From Microcystis aeruginosa Ma_MB_S_20031200_S102 (GTDB lineage: Bacteria; Cyanobacteriota; Cyanobacteriia; Cyanobacteriales; Microcystaceae): DNA of 36,088 bases. Where the stretch lies: contig SFBI01000044.1 of the NCBI GenBank assembly GCA_007095845.1, positions 1-36,088 of the forward strand. The letters are read 5' to 3'. Under the pieces are notes generated by a model. It was given only the letters and a program-made list of their open reading frames with translations. It was not told the DNA's origin and did no database searches. The position numbers and the translations under genes were made by a program. Positions 33,016 through 36,088 of the stretch are shown one piece after another (position 1 is the first letter of the stretch; every line of letters begins with the position of its first letter).

Positions 33016-33377
33016 GGGATGATATGGCCTCTCGATAAATCAGTTTCTCCCTGATTACTCTAACCCTATCGGGCATCGATCGCCTAAACTTAAAGACTTT
33101 ACTCCGATTTTACTCGTACTTTTGTACTAAAAACGAGCAAGGGGGAAAAATAATTTTTTGCTAATTTTAGGAATTAGGCGGGGTACTCTTGAGGAAGATA
33201 GACCAGATGCAGCAACCCCAACTCAATAGCACCCCGCTTTTAGGTTAGGATATTTTCAAGCACTAAAAGCGAGGAATAAGTTATATATTCTAGCAAGCTG
33301 ACTTGCTAGGGACTAATAGCATACCGCTATAGTAGGGGAGTGCGAGGACTGGCTCCTTTCTCGGATCAGAGGTTAAT
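33016..33377. other. 362-bp spacer with several inverted repeats
   Basis: No gene is seen. GCGGGGT near 33178 pairs with ACCCCGC (33231-33237). CGCTTTTAG (33235-33243) pairs with CTAAAAGCG (33263-33271), and CTAGCAAG (33290-33297) pairs with CTTGCTAG (33302-33309). The set lies directly upstream of the three-repeat gene and could be a folded leader, a small RNA or a repeat remnant. AGAGG lies 5 bases before the next ATG. Confidence 0.5.
33290..33309. repeat. Perfect 8-bp-arm hairpin in the leader
   Basis: CTAGCAAG-CTGA-CTTGCTAG is a perfect stem with a four-base loop, 69 bp before the start of the three-repeat gene. It is not followed by a T-run. Confidence 0.6.
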
Positions 33378-34586
33378 ATGCAATTATCCATCGACGTTTT
33401 TAATAACGTAGTTCGCTATCTCGACGGACATGAAGAAAAATTACGGATCAAAAAATTAATCTTTTGTATCTGTAGAAAATATTGGGAAAATGATCCTAAT
33501 ATTTTAAACCCTGTAACTATAGAAGACTTGATGAAGGAGTTGCTGCAAATTAGAACCAGTCAAGAACAATTAACTTTTTCTGTTTATCAATTAGTTAAAA
33601 GCCTCAATCGGCCTGAAATTTATACGGAAGTAGCCACGGTTATTATCGAGCAAACAAGTAAATTATATAGTAATATTGCTGATGCCTACAACAATCAATT
33701 ATTAACAGTAGAACCAAAAGTTAACCCTAGCTTTGACACCGTTAATAATGATGTCAACAACGAGGAAGATCATTTATTAAGACAGGTAGTTAGTAGCTTA
33801 GAAAATCATCAAGAGACGGCGAGAATTAAAAAGTTAATGTTTGCCGCTTCTAAAAATCGCTGGGAAAACGATCAAGCTTTGATCAATAATCATGGCTTAA
33901 CAAATATTATTTTAGAACTTCGGCGAAATAATCCTAATTTTTTAAGCTTGCGACAAACTCTCAGCCAAGTTGCCGAAAATATTAATAAAAAAGCTCTCTA
34001 TCTAACTCTAGCTGATATTATTCTTACTCAGCTAGAGCCTCTCTACGATAATGATAACAATTACGAAGAAGAGGATAATAATTCAAACATTCAAATCTTG
34101 AACAATCAAATAGTTGATCTAAATAATGATTGTGATTATGCAGCTAAAACTGCATCTTTCTCCCCCTCTAGAAGTGAACCTGTAAATTCTGCCTCTTCAG
34201 GCATCGATTTAAATGAACCGCAATTAGTTATGGAATTGCAATTTGCCGAGCCAGATTCCTTAAATAACAATACCAGTAATTTCTCACAAATTCCTGCCTA
34301 CGATCCTTTTGAAATTCGTTTAGAAATTTTCCAGTATGCTAATCCTTTACGAGCTAAAATATTGATTTTTTCGCTCCTATTTTATCCTTGGGAGCGGAGC
34401 GGTCAAGATTGGTCAACTCTGCGAAGTTATACCCTAGAAGATTTACTACAACAACTCATCGAAAGTGGGAAATCTCTCAAGGATATCGAAATTCAACTAT
34501 ACAATATTGCTCAAACCCAAATGGATACGGATGCTAACGTTCAAACTGCGGGTATTCTGGTGCAAGCTTTACAAAAAATTCTTTAA
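33378..34586 (+). CDS. Protein of unknown function made of three related helical repeats
   Basis: I do not recognise the family. The ATG at 33378 has AGAGG 5 bases upstream. The 402 residues hold three copies of an unnamed domain of about 95 residues, at about 5-98, 133-228 and 310-402. Shared pieces are RIKKLIFCICRKYWEND, RIKKLMFAASKNRWEND and RAKILIFSLLFYPWERS, each followed by a helix (IEDLMKELLQ, LTNIILELRR, LEDLLQQLIE) and an end helix (VATVIIEQTSKLY, LADIILTQLEPLY, AGILVQALQKIL). The linker between copies 2 and 3 is rich in Asn, Asp and Glu. There is no signal peptide, membrane segment or enzyme motif. The pentapeptide-repeat gene follows 32 bp later, so they may be cotranscribed. Confidence 0.8.
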   Translation: MQLSIDVFNNVVRYLDGHEEKLRIKKLIFCICRKYWENDPNILNPVTIEDLMKELLQIRTSQEQLTFSVYQLVKSLNRPEIYTEVATVIIEQTSKLYSNIADAYNNQLLTVEPKVNPSFDTVNNDVNNEEDHLLRQVVSSLENHQETARIKKLMFAASKNRWENDQALINNHGLTNIILELRRNNPNFLSLRQTLSQVAENINKKALYLTLADIILTQLEPLYDNDNNYEEEDNNSNIQILNNQIVDLNNDCDYAAKTASFSPSRSEPVNSASSGIDLNEPQLVMELQFAEPDSLNNNTSNFSQIPAYDPFEIRLEIFQYANPLRAKILIFSLLFYPWERSGQDWSTLRSYTLEDLLQQLIESGKSLKDIEIQLYNIAQTQMDTDANVQTAGILVQALQKIL

Positions 34587-34618
34587 TTTTTTAGCCAAAT
34601 TCTCTGGATATTATACCT

Positions 34619-35611
34619 ATGAAACCCAACGAATTAATTGCTCGTTATGCCGCAGGAGAAACTAAATTTAGTGGCTTAAAGTTACCAGGAGTTAATTTAG
34701 TTGGTGCTGACTTAATTGGCATTATTTTAAATGAAGCAGATCTACATGGAGCTAATCTTATCTTTACCTATCTTAACCGGGCTAATCTCGCTCAAGCTAA
34801 TCTCGTGGCGGCTAATTTAAGCGGTGCTAGTCTCAACCAAGCTGACTTAAATGGGTCAGATTTACGTAGTGCCAATTTACACGGAGCGCTGCTACAAGGG
34901 GCTAATCTTTGTAATACTGATATAACCCTAGCTATTCTACTGGATGCTAACTTAATCGGGGCGGATTTACGGGGGGCTAATTTAAGTGGTGCTAACCTCA
35001 CGGGTGCTTGTTTGCGAGGAACAAATATGCGTCAGGAGAAGAAAAATAATAATACCAATTTACAAGGTGCTAATCTCTATCGTACCGACCTACAAGGGGC
35101 TAATATGAAAGGGGTTGATCTGGTGCGAGCTAATTTAGTAGGAGCTAATTTAAAGGAAGCTAATTTATGCAATGTTGACCTTAGAAAAGCGGATTTAACT
35201 AATGCTAATCTCCAAAACACTTTACTTACTGATGCTAATTTGACCGGGGCGCATTTAATGGGAGCAAATCTAGCGGGAGCCAATTTAGTGCGGTCAAAAA
35301 TGAGCGATACGGAGGCAATGGGGGCTAATTTCCATAGTGCAATTATGACTCAAATAAAATTCGATCGAGCTAATCTTAGTCAAGCTAATTTTCAAGCGGC
35401 AAGAATGAACTATGCTGACTTAAGAAGGGCTAATCTTTCGGGAGTTAATTTTAGCGAAGCTGATTTAGTCGATGCTTTCTTTGCTAGAGCAAATCTCACT
35501 GGTGCTGATTTAAGTAATGCTAATCTAACTCGTGCCGAGTTGATGAGTGCTAATCTGATGGGAGTTAACCTCCGTGGTGCAATTATGCCCGATGGCCGGA
35601 TTAATAATTAA
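34619..35611 (+). CDS. Pentapeptide-repeat protein
   Basis: After a 20-residue start (MKPNELIARYAAGETKFSGL) almost the whole 330-residue protein is A(D/N)LxX pentapeptide repeats, which form a right-handed quadrilateral beta-helix. There are about 55-60 units, with a short break near 141-147 (RQEKKNNNTN). It has no signal peptide and is probably cytoplasmic. Cyanobacteria carry many such proteins, mostly of unknown role; some relatives in other bacteria mimic DNA and bind gyrase, but nothing here shows that. It lies 32 bp after the three-repeat gene. Confidence 0.93.
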   Translation: MKPNELIARYAAGETKFSGLKLPGVNLVGADLIGIILNEADLHGANLIFTYLNRANLAQANLVAANLSGASLNQADLNGSDLRSANLHGALLQGANLCNTDITLAILLDANLIGADLRGANLSGANLTGACLRGTNMRQEKKNNNTNLQGANLYRTDLQGANMKGVDLVRANLVGANLKEANLCNVDLRKADLTNANLQNTLLTDANLTGAHLMGANLAGANLVRSKMSDTEAMGANFHSAIMTQIKFDRANLSQANFQAARMNYADLRRANLSGVNFSEADLVDAFFARANLTGADLSNANLTRAELMSANLMGVNLRGAIMPDGRINN

Positions 35612-35664
35612 AATTGTTGTTAGCAGTTATTCTGGTATAATTTAGGGGTACAATTGAGGGTAAT

Positions 35665-35997
35665 ATGATGGTTAATCCAGCAATTATTGCAGAAGATATG
35701 GGCAAAATCTACACCAGCATTACAGTTATCAATCGAGCGGATCAAATTCTAGCAGCAGCGGCTGTAATTTCTCCCGATCAAATTCGCTCTCTTACCCTAG
35801 AAAATGTCTTGATTGATACGGGAGCAACTACTGTTTGCCTGGTGTCAGAAGTAATCTCCCGCTTGGGTTTACAGCTTTTAAAAGAAGTAGATGTTGCTAC
35901 AGCTAAAGGCATAGGAAAGGCGAGAATTTTTCGTGATGCCACCTTGATTATTGCGGGACGAGAAGGGACTTTGGCTCTTCGTTACCCTTTATGCTAA
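35665..35997 (+). pseudogene. Retropepsin-like aspartyl protease, C-terminally truncated
   Basis: GAGGG lies 5 bases before the ATG at 35665. The 110-residue product has the aspartyl-protease core VLIDTGATTVCLV (catalytic Asp51) and the following strand pattern (GKARIFRDATLIIAGREG), as in the small cyanobacterial retropepsin-like proteins. From memory those run on for another 30-40 residues with a hydrophobic 'LLG' element, but here the sequence changes after about residue 102 and ends RYPLC. I found no other frame at 35970-36080 that restores the family end, so a rearrangement rather than a simple frameshift is likely. It may be inactive. It follows the pentapeptide gene by 53 bp. Confidence 0.6.
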
Positions 35998-36088
35998 ATC
36001 AACAGACAAGATGCCAAGATAACATACTTCTAACCCAAAAATTCCGAAAGTTTCTAAAGCCATAGGCTCTCCGTTTTATTAGTTTAAG

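Noticed and set aside
34792-35283. Long antisense frames inside the pentapeptide-repeat gene
   Set aside because: They come from the periodic repeat composition on the other strand; their repetitive Leu/Ala/Pro sequence mirrors the repeats.
35989-36063. Minus-strand 24-codon frame MALETFGIFGLEV... at the right edge, with GGAG upstream
   Set aside because: It is very short and overlaps the retropepsin gene end. It may mark the rearranged flank, but coding is not supported.

Overview
This window is from a cyanobacterial chromosome, most likely Microcystis or a close relative. The genes point to a cyanobacterium: phycobilisome-related genes, a pilB-pilT-pilC locus, a fused B12-type radical SAM/DUF2344 gene, a TGD-like MCE/ABC lipid-transport pair, and an rpmH-rnpA-PH-yidC-jag operon. 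About 16 copies of the HIP1 octamer GCGATCGC support this. Intergenic spaces are filled with 7-8 bp tandem repeats (CATAATT, TAACTGA, CCCCACTT types) and short inverted-repeat elements, a style I associate with Microcystis. The genus is an inference; no rRNA or species marker is present.

Layout. 1-536: the 3' end of an IS200/IS605-type tnpB with structured right-end RNA. 910-4373 (+): pdhB-secD-secF. 4370-5400 (-): an orphan HigA-like antitoxin and a pair of small overlapping genes of unknown function. 5469-5648: a nest of small repeats. 5769-7361 (-): wecB-ruvC. 7491-9654 (-): an ABC ATPase and MCE protein. 9660-10109: repeats and two nested MITE-like elements. 10110-12680 (+): the radical SAM fusion. 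12900-17494 (-): pilB-pilT-pilC. 17736-18458 (+): grpE. 18553-21249 (-): a HAD hydrolase and a glycogen-debranching-type glucosidase. 21340-23978 (+): the rpmH operon, ending in a good terminator. 24085-25121: a small secreted protein, then a MITE-rich gap. 25131-26379 (+): a HEAT-repeat NblB/CpcE-like protein and a CpcS-type bilin lyase. 26446-27934 (-): a DUF1517-like protein and a lipoprotein. 28209-29225 (+): hpnH. 29227-30600 (-): a DICT/degenerate HD-GYP protein. 30764-32006 (+): a small alpha/beta-hydrolase-like protein and an atypical OmpR-type regulator. 32218-33015 (-): a GST. 33378-35997 (+): a three-repeat protein of unknown family, a pentapeptide-repeat protein and a truncated retropepsin-like protein.

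Most of the window is housekeeping: pyruvate dehydrogenase, Sec translocation and membrane insertion, Holliday-junction resolution, type IV pili, RNase P, glycogen breakdown and lipid transport. The least explained parts are the 33378-35997 cluster, the small-gene pair at 4897-5398 and the families of non-autonomous elements. The three-repeat protein at 33378, encoded 32 bp upstream of a pentapeptide-repeat gene, is the best candidate here for something undescribed. I see no CRISPR array, tRNA, rRNA or complete defence system.
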